A DNA stretch of 37,238 nucleotides from positions 70,214 to 107,451 of the forward strand of contig DIKT01000093.1 of the NCBI GenBank assembly GCA_002424635.1, written 5' to 3'. Shown here piece after piece: positions 16,364 to 25,108 of the stretch (the first letter of the stretch is position 1; the number at the start of each line of letters is the position of its first letter). This DNA is from Desulfobulbaceae bacterium UBA5611. GTDB lineage: Bacteria > Desulfobacterota > Desulfobulbia > Desulfobulbales > Desulfocapsaceae. The notes under the pieces are model-generated. The model worked only from the letters and a program-made list of their open reading frames with translations. It searched no databases and was not told the origin of the DNA. Position numbers and translations under genes: made by a program.

Positions 16364-17512
16364 CTAGACCACCGTCAGCTGCATGAAGGCCGTGGAGAAG
16401 CGGCCGCTTTCCGGGATGTAGCACAGCAGAGTCTCCCCTGGCTGCAGCCGGCCTGAGTTAAAGAGCTCTTCCAGCATAATATAGATCGAGGCCGACCCGG
16501 TATTGCCTTTGGTGCTCAGATTGGTAAACCATTTATCCTGAGGGATGGTGCAGCCGGCGGCCTCCATGCCGACCGCCACCTTGTCGCGGAAAAAGCCGGA
16601 CGAATAGTGCGGCAGAAACCAGTCTATTTGGTCAGCTTTGATTTTACCTTGGGCGACCAGCTCCTGCAGCGGCCTGGTCACCGTATATTCGATGATCCTG
16701 TCGTTGAGCAGCTTGACGTCTTGTTGGATGGCAAAGATCGATTGGTCAAGCCATTGCTGCGGCCGGTATTCGCGCCAGCCCTGCAAGGACCCGTCGGCCA
16801 TCTTTTCGGCTCCGGCATACATGCAGGTCTCAAGCTCGCCGGCATAGGATTTCTGAAAGATCCAATCGATCCGCAGCGAAAGACCGTTAGCCCTGGGCTT
16901 GGCACTCATCCACACCGCCCCGGCGCCATCGCTCAGCATCCAGCGCAGAAAATCCTTGGCAAAGGCGATCTCCGGCGCTTTGGCCAGCAGCTCGGCCTCT
17001 GCTCCGGTCTCCTCCGTGAAGCTACGGCCGCGCATACCGGCTGAGACATTTTCCGAACCGGTGGCCACTCCATTGTTATGCTCGCCGGAGCGGATCGCCA
17101 GGTAGCAATACTTGAGAGCGGTCATGCCGGCCAGACAGATGCCGGCCGTGGCAATCACTTCACAGGGAGCCAGGCCCAGCTCGCCGTGCACCATCAGCGC
17201 ATGGTTGGGCAGTAACTGGTCAGGCAGAGTGGTGCCGCAGGCCAGCAGCTCAACAGTATCGAGATCGCAGCCCTGCTCAGCCAGTCGGCGGACGGCGGCG
17301 GCCGCCAGCTGGGTGTTGCTGTGGGTGGTCGCCCCTGTGGCCGGATCAATGGCATAATATCTGGCGGTGATCCGGTTACTGCGCAGAATCAGTTTGCGGG
17401 CCCGCGATGGCCGTCTGCCGACCTGGCCCAGGATCGCTTCCATGGCCTCATTGGCCACGGGTGCATTGGGCAGAAAAGCGGCGATATTGGTAATGTAAAC
17501 CGGCTGAGACAT
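16364..17512 (-). CDS. KAS III-like ketosynthase, DarB-like
   Basis: 382 residues from the ATG at 17512. A 17-residue longer start would overlap the upstream gene by 41 bp and is less likely. The catalytic triad of the FabH fold is present: Cys126 in ATAGICLAGM, His302 in DWFLPHYSSG and Asn337 in STKGNTGSA. In dialkylresorcinol synthesis DarB condenses a beta-ketoacyl thioester with a second acyl unit to a cyclic diketone. The immediate upstream neighbour is DarA-like, so the pair as a whole supports that pathway. An ordinary FabH priming role is the alternative. Confidence 0.87.
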   Translation of the reverse strand: MSQPVYITNIAAFLPNAPVANEAMEAILGQVGRRPSRARKLILRSNRITARYYAIDPATGATTHSNTQLAAAAVRRLAEQGCDLDTVELLACGTTLPDQLLPNHALMVHGELGLAPCEVIATAGICLAGMTALKYCYLAIRSGEHNNGVATGSENVSAGMRGRSFTEETGAEAELLAKAPEIAFAKDFLRWMLSDGAGAVWMSAKPRANGLSLRIDWIFQKSYAGELETCMYAGAEKMADGSLQGWREYRPQQWLDQSIFAIQQDVKLLNDRIIEYTVTRPLQELVAQGKIKADQIDWFLPHYSSGFFRDKVAVGMEAAGCTIPQDKWFTNLSTKGNTGSASIYIMLEELFNSGRLQPGETLLCYIPESGRFSTAFMQLTVV

Positions 17513-17522
17513 TATTTTCTTG

Positions 17523-18437
17523 TTACCTGCCGGAAGGCTGTTCGTAATAGCGGACAGCGGCATCGATGGCTTTTTTTCTAAACGGGTAGATGAGTTTGCG
17601 GATCAGCATATTCAAGGGGACAATGGTCAGGACCAGAGTCAGCAGGAAAAATGCATAGATGGTGATGACGATATTGCGTGGCGGCGAATTCGGCGGCCCG
17701 GCTTTTTTGATGAGCTTGCTCCAGATCAAAAAGCTGCGGTGGGCGATGCGCTCGGTGGCGATTAATTTGCCGTTGACATTAACCGCGCCCATCTTGCCGA
17801 GCAGCGGGGCCTGGCCCTGTTCCTCATTATTAGCTAAAGCCAGACAGAGCCGTTCGCCAAAACGTGATGCCGCCTCAATAGCCTCTTCGGCCACCCCGGC
17901 CTTGGGGAAGAACCAGAAGGCATCTTTTTGACCGGTGAGCATCCAGCGCGGCGTGGTAACAAAGGTGTACAGTGATTTGCCCTGATCCGTCAGCACGATA
18001 TTATCAATCAAGCGGGCGCCAAGACCGGCCAGCAGCGCTTTCATCTTTTCCTGAGCAATCAGCCACATATCACGGCAGGCAATCACCGTCACCACCGGCT
18101 TGCCCTGAAACAGGCTTTGGGCCTGCCTGCTCTGCAGAAAGCCGGTCACCGGCAGGGAAGGGGAAAGAAACCAGGAGGTATAGCCCAGCACGATCAGGTC
18201 ATAATCAGACTCGGCCGTAATTGCTGCCACCGGGCAGCCCTCAAGGTAGACGGCCTCGGGAAAGACATTGAAGAAGGAATAAAAAGGCCAGGGGTAGGGG
18301 TAGGGCTGGAGCGGTTGGATCGGACGATAATCACACTGCACCGCCGCGCATTGTTGCAGGGGGGCAATAATATTGTCAAGAACCTGTTTAAGTTGCCCGC
18401 TTTGGGAATAATAGAGAATCAGGACTTTTTTAATCAC
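17523..18437 (-). CDS. DarA-like flavodoxin-fold protein (dialkylresorcinol aromatisation)
   Basis: 304 residues starting KKVLILYYSQSGQLKQVLDNI, the phosphate-binding loop of a flavodoxin-like fold, then PIQPLQPYPYPWPFYSFF. These match my memory of proteins annotated as dialkylresorcinol condensing enzyme DarA in flexirubin loci. A C-terminal hydrophobic helix (VITIYAFFLLTLVLTIVPLNM) suggests membrane association. DarA-type proteins act with DarB to give the aromatic resorcinol ring. The start is GTG (18437). It is the first gene of the minus-strand operon running to 10550, with a TATAAT box just upstream. Confidence 0.83.
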   Translation of the reverse strand: MIKKVLILYYSQSGQLKQVLDNIIAPLQQCAAVQCDYRPIQPLQPYPYPWPFYSFFNVFPEAVYLEGCPVAAITAESDYDLIVLGYTSWFLSPSLPVTGFLQSRQAQSLFQGKPVVTVIACRDMWLIAQEKMKALLAGLGARLIDNIVLTDQGKSLYTFVTTPRWMLTGQKDAFWFFPKAGVAEEAIEAASRFGERLCLALANNEEQGQAPLLGKMGAVNVNGKLIATERIAHRSFLIWSKLIKKAGPPNSPPRNIVITIYAFFLLTLVLTIVPLNMLIRKLIYPFRKKAIDAAVRYYEQPSGR

Positions 18438-18586
18438 TTTCTAATCCACAGCATATTATAATTTTTGCTTGTACACTCCTGTGGAAATCTAATCTACTCT
18501 TAAAAAAGTGTCTATTTTTATCATACTAACTAACTCATATTGTGGATAAGGCAGACCGGGAAGTTGAATAGAATCCTGACTCTTAT
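18438..18586 (-). promoter_or_regulatory. Leader/promoter region of the darAB-type operon
   Basis: AT-rich gap upstream of the DarA-like GTG. On the minus strand a TATAAT box lies at 18460-18455, about 17 bp before the start codon. I see no convincing -35 hexamer. Between this and the GT25 gene lies the palindromic element at 18587-18727. No gene is present. Confidence 0.3.
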
Positions 18587-18727
18587 GGGTGCCTTGAAAA
18601 ATGGTCTTTTTGCCCAAACTCGGCGTTATGCTCAAAATTTTATCCTCGGAATATCAACTATATGCCTGCGGTAAAATTTTTCACATGCCTTGATTTTGAA
18701 CAAAAATCCTCATTTTTCAAGACACCC
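18587..18727. mobile_element. MITE-like palindromic element (141 bp)
   Basis: The ends are 17-bp inverted repeats with one mismatch: gggtgccttgaaaaatg (18587-18603) and catttttcaagacaccc (18711-18727). The inverted symmetry continues inward (for example ctttttgcccaaa against ttgaacaaaaat, and aaaattttatcctcgg against gcggtaaaatttt), so the single strand could fold into one long hairpin. Both sides are flanked by TTAT (18583-18586 and 18728-18731), a possible target duplication. It has no coding capacity, so any movement would need a transposase in trans. Its right end is 5 bp from the GT25 stop codon, so it may also serve as a terminator. Confidence 0.7.
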
Positions 18728-18732
18728 TTATA

Positions 18733-19446
18733 TCAAAAACCGGTGATTATAAAGATAAGCAGGCCGGAGAAGAGCAGATGCAGCCAGACGATCAGTGCCT
18801 TGTGGCGTTGGAATCGTTCATTCACCTTCTGGATAAGGGGCAGGCCGCCAAAGAAACGGCGCATCCGATCAATCAGAATGGTGTGGTTATCAGTTGAGGC
18901 GTGACTTTGAAAGGCGATCATGGGCGACAGGGCATAAAAATCCCGGTCATGGCGCCGCAGCAGTTCGTCAAAGGGGATGCCGCTCCATGGCTGCTGGATG
19001 ATACGTTCGGCCAAGGGCCGATTGAGGGCATAGGCATGGGCCAGGCAGCGGTAGCGTATGCTGGCCACCGAGGGTTGAATAGTCAGGGCAATGCGGGATG
19101 TCAGGCAGCCCAGAAAGAAGGCGTTCCAGGCCGGGAGCGTTGCCAGGAAGGTCACGGCCTGGCGCAACCTGTGACTGTTGAAGTCCTGAAACAGGATGTC
19201 ATCTTCAAAAATGAGAATATGATGGGCGCCAGCCGCCAGCCCTTTCGTCAGACAATGCATATGGGACTCAAAGATCCCTTGTTCAGGATTGGCAGGGTGT
19301 TTTTTAACCAGTACAAACTCGACCCGGGCCAGCAGGCCGACCGCGCTGAATTGTTGGATGGCCTCCGTCCGCCGGTCAAGACGGGTATCTATTGAAATAC
19401 AATAGATTTTATCAAAGAAATCCCATTGATCAGGAGCTGGCGCCAT
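18733..19446 (-). CDS. Glycosyltransferase family 25-like protein
   Basis: 237 residues from the ATG at 19446; a TTG five codons earlier is also possible. FFDKIYCISIDTRLDRR at the N-terminus and HILIFEDDI in the middle are the two hallmark strings of GT25 (LPS core/galactosyltransferase type), the second being the metal/nucleotide-binding acidic strand. A C-terminal hydrophobic helix (LHLLFSGLLIFIITGF) would anchor it to the inner membrane. The family transfers sugars from nucleotide donors to lipid A core or other acceptors. It lies between the two minus-strand biosynthetic operons and could glycosylate the product, which is inference. It is divergent from the small membrane protein gene at 19504. 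Confidence 0.83.
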   Translation of the reverse strand: MAPAPDQWDFFDKIYCISIDTRLDRRTEAIQQFSAVGLLARVEFVLVKKHPANPEQGIFESHMHCLTKGLAAGAHHILIFEDDILFQDFNSHRLRQAVTFLATLPAWNAFFLGCLTSRIALTIQPSVASIRYRCLAHAYALNRPLAERIIQQPWSGIPFDELLRRHDRDFYALSPMIAFQSHASTDNHTILIDRMRRFFGGLPLIQKVNERFQRHKALIVWLHLLFSGLLIFIITGF

Positions 19447-19503
19447 GTTCTGCCTGTGCAAAAAGGTTGCAGGGAAAAAGATGAGTAGTGTAAAATAGCA
19501 ATT

Positions 19504-19890
19504 ATGAAGAAAGTGATCCCGACTATGCGCCGAGGCCTGTTAAGGCTGGCCGCCATTGATTTTGTCCGTACGGCTATCGAAGAAGAGGCCGACTTGATGG
19601 ACTTTAAGCAAAGACCGTCTCTGAGAATTCTCTCGGGCGTCTTTTTAATCTCCTTCAGTTTTGCCTTGGGCTGGCCTGCTATTGCCGCCTTAGCCGTGGT
19701 AGCCCTTAAGCTCAAGGAGCCCCTGCTCGCTGTGATCGGAGGTCCTTTGCTCTATATCTTATCGCACCTGGTATTTCTGGCCGGCATGTATCTGTCCGGT
19801 GCCAAGTACTCTGTTATTTTCTGCCGCTGGTTTTGCCGAGTAGTTGTTGAGAAACTTCTCGCCTGGGTTCCTGCTGAGTCAGCAGATTAA
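19504..19890 (+). CDS. Small membrane protein of unknown function
   Basis: 128 residues. An amphipathic N-terminus (RLAAIDFVRTAIEEEADLMDFKQRPS) is followed by three hydrophobic stretches (ILSGVFLISFSFALGW, AIAALAVVAL, and LLAVIGGPLLYILSHLVFLAGMYLSG) and a basic helix. I do not recognise a named family. It is the only plus-strand gene between the two biosynthetic operons, 57 bp from the divergent GT25 start and 95 bp from the convergent dehydratase. The ATG at 19504 lacks a clear Shine-Dalgarno; an ATG seven codons later is an alternative. Confidence 0.7.
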   Translation: MKKVIPTMRRGLLRLAAIDFVRTAIEEEADLMDFKQRPSLRILSGVFLISFSFALGWPAIAALAVVALKLKEPLLAVIGGPLLYILSHLVFLAGMYLSGAKYSVIFCRWFCRVVVEKLLAWVPAESAD

Positions 19891-19985
19891 GCGTATTCTT
19901 GTTGACTTGTCGATGTTTTTTTTATCTGGGCCCGTGAAAAAATCAGTCCCGCCAATGGTCATTTTTTGTGATCCGCCTTGCTTGT

Positions 19986-20903
19986 TTAGCTCTCATTCTG
20001 CAGTAATTTTTTGATCCATGCGGGAGGTTTGCTGATCCCGCCGCTGATATCCCGCATTTGCAGGCCGGTGACTGTTTCATAGACAGTGCCGCTCATATCG
20101 GCAATAACCAGATCAAAGACCAGCTCGCCTTTGGTGTGGGCTCTGGGCATGACCGTGGTACGGTATTGTTGTCCGTCTTGGGTTGGCTGGTGAATTATGC
20201 GTTGGTTGAAGCCCACCGGAAAGGGCACAAAGTCAGCCAGACATTGGCCGAGGACACAGGCGGCATGCATGGCGCCATCCAGAGGAAAAGGCGAGCCCAG
20301 CTTTTTTGATGGCTCTTGACCCGGGCATAATTCATTGGCCTGCAGGCGGCCCCATGCTCCTTGCCGGCTGAGATGGAGCGGGCCAGTCAGGGTGCGGTAG
20401 GCCGGGCCGAAAGGCACCAGCTCCTGATAGATTTGGGCGGCATCTATTGAGGCGGTAGATGCCGGTTGAGGCAGGAAATTGATGGCGCTGTTGGTTGATG
20501 CCGGTAAGGCCCTGGAAAACGTGAGCTCGGCATGTTCCCGACTTCTGGCTATTTTTTTGTATTGGATCCGACTGAGCAGCTTGATCGTGATCTCATCCCC
20601 TGTTTGACTCTCATATGCTATCTGGGCGGTCAGCGCTGAGGCCTCTGGGGGAATCTCCAGAAAATGGGCAAAACGGGCCGCCCTCAACACCTGAGAGTTG
20701 ATAGCAGGATTGATTTCCGCGATGACGCCGGCCAGCAGTTCCATGATTTCCACGGCTGGCAGGATTGTTTTACCGTTGAAACAGTGATCCTTGAACCAGG
20801 GTCGGATGGTGACCTGTACCAATCGGCCGTCAGAGGCCGATTGACTACCAGTGATTTGATCCCTGTGCTTGGTGTGCCGGCCGAAGTTGCTGTTAATTGT
20901 CAA
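19986..20903 (-). CDS. Stand-alone polyketide-synthase-type dehydratase (double hotdog)
   Basis: 305 residues. RPWFKDHCFNGKTILPAVEIMELL has the catalytic His40 in the HxxxGxxxxP motif. SPFPLDGAMHAACVLGQ near residue 204-220 has the partner Asp209 in the second hotdog. This is the PS-DH arrangement normally inside modular synthases, here as a free protein. It would dehydrate a beta-hydroxyacyl-ACP, giving a double bond. The only start in frame before the motif is TTG at 20903. It is the last gene of the minus-strand operon that starts at 30617. With two other hotdog proteins in the locus, it implies more than one unsaturation step or substrate. Confidence 0.87.
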   Translation of the reverse strand: MTINSNFGRHTKHRDQITGSQSASDGRLVQVTIRPWFKDHCFNGKTILPAVEIMELLAGVIAEINPAINSQVLRAARFAHFLEIPPEASALTAQIAYESQTGDEITIKLLSRIQYKKIARSREHAELTFSRALPASTNSAINFLPQPASTASIDAAQIYQELVPFGPAYRTLTGPLHLSRQGAWGRLQANELCPGQEPSKKLGSPFPLDGAMHAACVLGQCLADFVPFPVGFNQRIIHQPTQDGQQYRTTVMPRAHTKGELVFDLVIADMSGTVYETVTGLQMRDISGGISKPPAWIKKLLQNES

Positions 20904-20931
20904 TTTTCGTTATTCCTGGATGGATAGAAGA

Positions 20932-21414
20932 TCAGACCGGGAACTGGTGCCAGAGCATGATGGTCTTGTCATCGATTTCAACAGGGATGCCGTTGCTACT
21001 GTTGACGGCACAGTGTTTGGTGTAGCCGGTGCAGATAATTTCGCCATCCTCGGCCCTGGTGATCAGGTAGTCAAACTGCAGTTTCACCAGTTCCTGTTTA
21101 CCCGGTCGGGTATGGATGTACATCAGATCATCGTAGAAGAGGGGGGTATAGTAATTGAGCTCGGTTTTGATGATGGGGTAGATATAACCGCTTTCTTCAA
21201 TTTTTTTATAGGGATAGTTGGCCTCCCGCATCAGCGAGGCCCGGCCGAATTCAAAATAGCGGAGATAGTTGGCATGATAGACCACCTGCGAACGGTCGGT
21301 GTCAACATAAAGGGTCCGCATTTCACAGCGATGCCAGATCTTGCCGCTATTGCTATCGGTGACATGGGCGGGATGGTCGGGGACGGGCTCAGGGATAAAG
21401 GGTCTTGGTCGCAT
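20932..21414 (-). CDS. Hotdog acyl thioesterase (YbgC/FadM-like)
   Basis: 160 residues. The catalytic string is LYVDTDRSQVVYHANYLRYFE (residues 35-55), as in YbgC and 4-hydroxybenzoyl-CoA thioesterases, followed by typical hotdog strands. It would hydrolyse an acyl-CoA or acyl-ACP, so it could release or edit chains. An aryl polyene locus commonly carries such an enzyme. The first 31 residues precede the domain; an internal ATG at codon 32 (21321) is another possible start. It lies between the FabF-like gene (32 bp) and the dehydratase (28 bp) in one operon. Confidence 0.88.
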   Translation of the reverse strand: MRPRPFIPEPVPDHPAHVTDSNSGKIWHRCEMRTLYVDTDRSQVVYHANYLRYFEFGRASLMREANYPYKKIEESGYIYPIIKTELNYYTPLFYDDLMYIHTRPGKQELVKLQFDYLITRAEDGEIICTGYTKHCAVNSSNGIPVEIDDKTIMLWHQFPV

Positions 21415-21446
21415 GGTCTTTCGTTATTTCTTCTGTTGTGGTGGAA

Positions 21447-22715
21447 TCACTGACCGCCTTTAAAGACTATGCAGCAGTTGGTGCCGCCGAAGCCAAAGGA
21501 GTTGGACAGGACGTATTCATAGCTGGCCGGCCGGGCCTGATTGGCGACGAAGTCGAGATCAGCAAAGGCCGGGTCCGGCAGGTAATTGACTGTCGGCAGC
21601 AGCAGGCCCTGGGCCATGGCCTCGATACTGAGGGCGGCCTCAATGGCGGCGGAGGCGCCCAGACTGTGGCCCACCTGTGATTTATTGGCAGTGATGGGAA
21701 TCCGGCCGAGAGCCTGACCGAAGACTGCGCGCAGACATTCAACTTCCGTAGCATCGCCGGTCGGCGTTGAGGTGCCGTGGGCATTGATGCTGCCGATATC
21801 CTCGGGTTGCAAGGCAGCGTCATCAATAGCGGCCTCGATGGCCCGGATAATGGTCGCGGCATTGGGCCGGGTAAAATGATGGGCATCCGAGCTCCAGCCA
21901 ATGCCGGCGATCTCCGCCTTGACCTGCAGGCCTGAGGACTGCACCATCTCGTCGGCGGCCAGGACCAGCACCCCCGCTCCTTCCGCCAGGACAAATCCTT
22001 TCCGATCGAGACTGAAGGGCCGCGAGGCCTGGCTGGGGTCAGCAGAAGCCCGATCTTTCGGCCCCACCTTGATCGTCGCCAGCATATTGGAAAAGCCTTG
22101 GATGATCTCCGGCACCAGACAGGTCTCGACCCCGCCCACCAGGGCAAAGTCACAGTCGCCGTCGCGGATCATCCTGGCGCCCAGGGCAATGGCATAATTG
22201 GCGGAGGCGCAGGCCGCCTGGGGTGAAAAGATCGGCCCGGTGAAGCCCAGCAGCATTCCGGCTTTGCCGGCCGGGAGATTGGCGCAGACATTGGGCAGCA
22301 GGTAGGGGCTGACCTTAAAAGGACCCCGGTTCACATAATTATCCATGGCGATCCGGAAGGAATCGGTGCCGTTTAATGCCGAACCGATCAAACAGGCGGT
22401 GCGGAGCCCGGTCCGGCTGTTGATCTCGAGACCGGCATGGGCCAGGGCCTCGCGGCAGACCTCCATGGTCAGAAACATATAGCCGGCATCCCAGACCGCC
22501 GCCTCTTTGGGGCTGACATAGGAAAGTTGGGCCGGATGCCAGTCCGGAATCTCCCCGACCACATTGCAGCGGCTGCTGGTCTGGCATTTGCTGATGCGGC
22601 GGAAACCGGCGGCCCCGCTGGCGGCGGCCTGCCAGGTCCTGCTGAAGTTGTTGCCCAGGGCGGTGGCGGCGCCGTAGCCGACAACAAAGACTTTTCTGTT
22701 GAGTGGTGCTTTCAT
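21447..22715 (-). CDS. Beta-ketoacyl-ACP synthase II (FabF-like)
   Basis: 422 residues from the ATG at 22715; a longer frame to 22793 would overlap the upstream gene. All catalytic residues are present: Cys169 in SPQAACASANY, His313 in NAHGTSTPTGD, Lys345 and His350 in ANKSQVGHSLG. The C-terminal NSFGFGGTNCCIVF strand is intact. It elongates acyl-ACP with malonyl-ACP. It follows another ketosynthase by 28 bp; the two share the layout but differ around the active site, so they could act at different stages or as a heterodimer. This enzyme is the most FabF-like of the locus. Confidence 0.92.
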   Translation of the reverse strand: MKAPLNRKVFVVGYGAATALGNNFSRTWQAAASGAAGFRRISKCQTSSRCNVVGEIPDWHPAQLSYVSPKEAAVWDAGYMFLTMEVCREALAHAGLEINSRTGLRTACLIGSALNGTDSFRIAMDNYVNRGPFKVSPYLLPNVCANLPAGKAGMLLGFTGPIFSPQAACASANYAIALGARMIRDGDCDFALVGGVETCLVPEIIQGFSNMLATIKVGPKDRASADPSQASRPFSLDRKGFVLAEGAGVLVLAADEMVQSSGLQVKAEIAGIGWSSDAHHFTRPNAATIIRAIEAAIDDAALQPEDIGSINAHGTSTPTGDATEVECLRAVFGQALGRIPITANKSQVGHSLGASAAIEAALSIEAMAQGLLLPTVNYLPDPAFADLDFVANQARPASYEYVLSNSFGFGGTNCCIVFKGGQ

Positions 22716-22743
22716 ATAAGCTTGACGGCAGCGGCCTGCCTTT

Positions 22744-23994
22744 TTAAGTGACTCGTTTGAATACGGCGCAGCTGTTACAGCCGCCAAAGCCAAAGGAGTT
22801 TTTCAGGATATGTTCCTGAGTTAATGGTCTTTTCGTTGCCGCCACACAATCGATTTCAATGTCCGGATCGGGACTGTAGTTGATGGTGGGCGGCAGCATC
22901 TCCTCCTCCATGGCTTTAATGGCCAGGATGGATTCAATGACGCTGGAGGCGCCCATGGCATGGCCGATCAGCGATTTATTGGCGGTGACCGGCGGTATGC
23001 GCGGGCCAAACACGGCCTTGAGGGCATCATATTCCACCTGGTCACCGACCCGGGTCGAGGCGGCATGGGCATTGACGGCGGCAATATCGACCGGCGTGAT
23101 GCCGGCATCAAGGATGGCATTGGCCATGCATTGTCTGATCGTGGCCAAATGGGGGGCGACAAAATGGTGGGCATCAGAGGTCATCCCCCAGCCGGCCAAT
23201 TCGGTGGTAAAAGGCAGGCCATGGCTGCGGGCAAAGGCCTGGCTGGTCAGGATCACGGCCCCGGCCCCTTCCGAGAGGATAAAGCCGCGGCGATTCGCCG
23301 AAAAAGGGCGGCTGGCCGCCTGTGGTGCTCCCTCTGCCTCCCCCTCTTTGGGGATAAAAACGCCGTTCATGGTATAAAAGCCGGCCACGATCGGTTCCAC
23401 CAGGGCAAAATCAACGGCGCCGCAGATGACCACATCGGCTTTACCCTGGGCCAGCAACATGGCGCCCATCAGCATGGAGGTCAGGCCGGTGGCACAGGCC
23501 GTGATGGTCGAGACAATAGGGCCTTGAGCCCCGGTCTGGATGGCGATCTTGCCGCCCACCATATTGATGCAGGCGTTGGGATTGGTATAGGGGTGAGGGA
23601 GTTTGTGCTCAGCCTGCAGACGGCGGTCGGCCTTGAGTACGGCATCGAGTCCACCAATGGCCGAACTGTAGGTGACCGCCACCCGGGGGGCCAGTGTTGG
23701 CGTGATCTCCAGACCGCTTCGTTCAAGGGCTCTGGCCACCGACAGCATACCGTATTTGAAGATCGGGGAGCTCCAGCTGGCTTGATGTCTGGCCGAGAGA
23801 AAAGGATAGGAGAGATGATCAATGGCCGGTACCTGGCCGGCAATGCGCACCGGAAAATCGGGGCTGAGCGGAAAACGGCTCAGCGGCCCGATGCCGCTGT
23901 CCCCGGCCAGGGCGCGGCGCCATTGATCGTCGAGGTCGATACCCAAAGGCGAGATGGCGTCATAGCCGATAATGACCGGTTTGTTACTCACCAT
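22744..23994 (-). CDS. Beta-ketoacyl-ACP synthase (FabF-like, variant His motif)
   Basis: 416 residues from the ATG at 23994 (a TTG one codon earlier is in frame). Counting from that TTG, the catalytic residues are Cys168 in STITACATGLT, His311 in VNAHAASTRVGD, Lys341 and His346 in ANKSLIGHAMG. NAHAAST differs from the usual NAHGTST, a change next to the catalytic His. It starts 7 bp after the first of the radical SAM genes ends, and the FabF-like gene follows. It is a complete condensing enzyme, and the altered motif may mark a different substrate. Whether it is active as a homodimer cannot be told. Confidence 0.9.
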   Translation of the reverse strand: MVSNKPVIIGYDAISPLGIDLDDQWRRALAGDSGIGPLSRFPLSPDFPVRIAGQVPAIDHLSYPFLSARHQASWSSPIFKYGMLSVARALERSGLEITPTLAPRVAVTYSSAIGGLDAVLKADRRLQAEHKLPHPYTNPNACINMVGGKIAIQTGAQGPIVSTITACATGLTSMLMGAMLLAQGKADVVICGAVDFALVEPIVAGFYTMNGVFIPKEGEAEGAPQAASRPFSANRRGFILSEGAGAVILTSQAFARSHGLPFTTELAGWGMTSDAHHFVAPHLATIRQCMANAILDAGITPVDIAAVNAHAASTRVGDQVEYDALKAVFGPRIPPVTANKSLIGHAMGASSVIESILAIKAMEEEMLPPTINYSPDPDIEIDCVAATKRPLTQEHILKNSFGFGGCNSCAVFKRVT

Positions 23995-24001
23995 CAATTA
24001 T

Positions 24002-25000
24002 CTACCAGGGGATAAACTGGTAGAGCTTGGCAAACATTTCATAGACCTCGACCCAGTTCTGCAGATCCTTGCTGCTGTTCATATGGGCCCGTTTGTTGAC
24101 CATGACCCAGCTCATATGGGCTGCCCCGTCTTTACAGGTAGCACAGTCGCGGGTTTCCGAGGTGCAGCAGCGGTGCATGGTGGAAAGATCCGAGGCATAG
24201 CGGATAAAATTGGTCAGCCGTTTGGGCCGCGGCTCCCGTTTGTCGATGGGCTCAGTGACCGACGGGCACTCCATCCAGCCGAATTTCCGGTCCAGCATCG
24301 AGCCGGTGGTGATTATTTCATGATAATAGCGGGAGGAGATAACCGTCTGCGGATAGGCATCCAGCATGGCATCCATCTCGGCCCGGATGGCGATCAGCTC
24401 TTCCGGCTTCCAGGAAAAGCCGGAGACGTCCTCGTCATTGGAGAGCAGCTGCATATGCACCTTCAGGCCGATATCTTGAACTTTTTGAATGATCTTGCCG
24501 GTCTTGCCCAGCTGTTTGGGGGTGATGGTATAGAGGTAATAGGCATGCGGATCACCGGCATAATTGGCGCTGGTGATCTTGAAGGTATCTTTGCCGCGCA
24601 GGGCTTTTTCATCCTCCTCATCGCCCCACAGCGACAAGCCGACCATCATATCGGGAAAACGGTCCCGCGGTACCTTGATCAGACCGTTGGTTGCGCAAAA
24701 GGTCGGCAGTCGCTTGTAGAAGGCCTCAATCCGGTCCAGGCACAAGGTCGGCTCCCCGCCGATAAGAATGGCCAGGTTGACCCCGCGATCCATCTCCTTA
24801 TCGACAAAGCTGTGCCATTTGTTGATGTCATTTTCCTCGGAGGCCCGCTCGTGTTCCCCGGAAGAGAAGAAGAAGCAGCCCTTGCAGCGCAGGTTGCAGC
24901 GGTCCGTGACGTCATAAATGGAGCTGCGGATATTGAGCCGGGATATCTTTTGATAACGCTCATACCAGTGTTCATCGAGTAGGGAGCTGACTGTTTTCAT
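24002..25000 (-). CDS. Radical SAM enzyme A (paired paralogue)
   Basis: 332 residues. The [4Fe-4S]-SAM motif is DVTDRCNLRCKGC (Cys35, Cys39, Cys42), followed by AILIGGEPTL, the GGE-type SAM-binding motif. Near the C-terminus CCTSETRDCATC offers four more Cys, possibly an auxiliary cluster. The fold is a partial TIM barrel; no cobalamin-binding domain is present. It is clearly related to the enzyme at 25109-26158 in motif spacing and tail. Radical SAM enzymes abstract H from unactivated carbons. In a fatty-acid-like locus this could be desaturation, cyclisation or C-C bond formation. The exact reaction is unknown. A 108-bp gap with no gene separates it from its paralogue. Confidence 0.9.
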   Translation of the reverse strand: MKTVSSLLDEHWYERYQKISRLNIRSSIYDVTDRCNLRCKGCFFFSSGEHERASEENDINKWHSFVDKEMDRGVNLAILIGGEPTLCLDRIEAFYKRLPTFCATNGLIKVPRDRFPDMMVGLSLWGDEEDEKALRGKDTFKITSANYAGDPHAYYLYTITPKQLGKTGKIIQKVQDIGLKVHMQLLSNDEDVSGFSWKPEELIAIRAEMDAMLDAYPQTVISSRYYHEIITTGSMLDRKFGWMECPSVTEPIDKREPRPKRLTNFIRYASDLSTMHRCCTSETRDCATCKDGAAHMSWVMVNKRAHMNSSKDLQNWVEVYEMFAKLYQFIPW

Positions 25001-25108
25001 AGCGGCAAAGGAGAATAAAATCTCAAAATTGTGAAGAGGAAATCGGAAGTTAGCTGTTGCCAGGCGATCTTGATGGTATCTTTTGTCAAAGAGGGCCTGC
25101 GGTAATTG

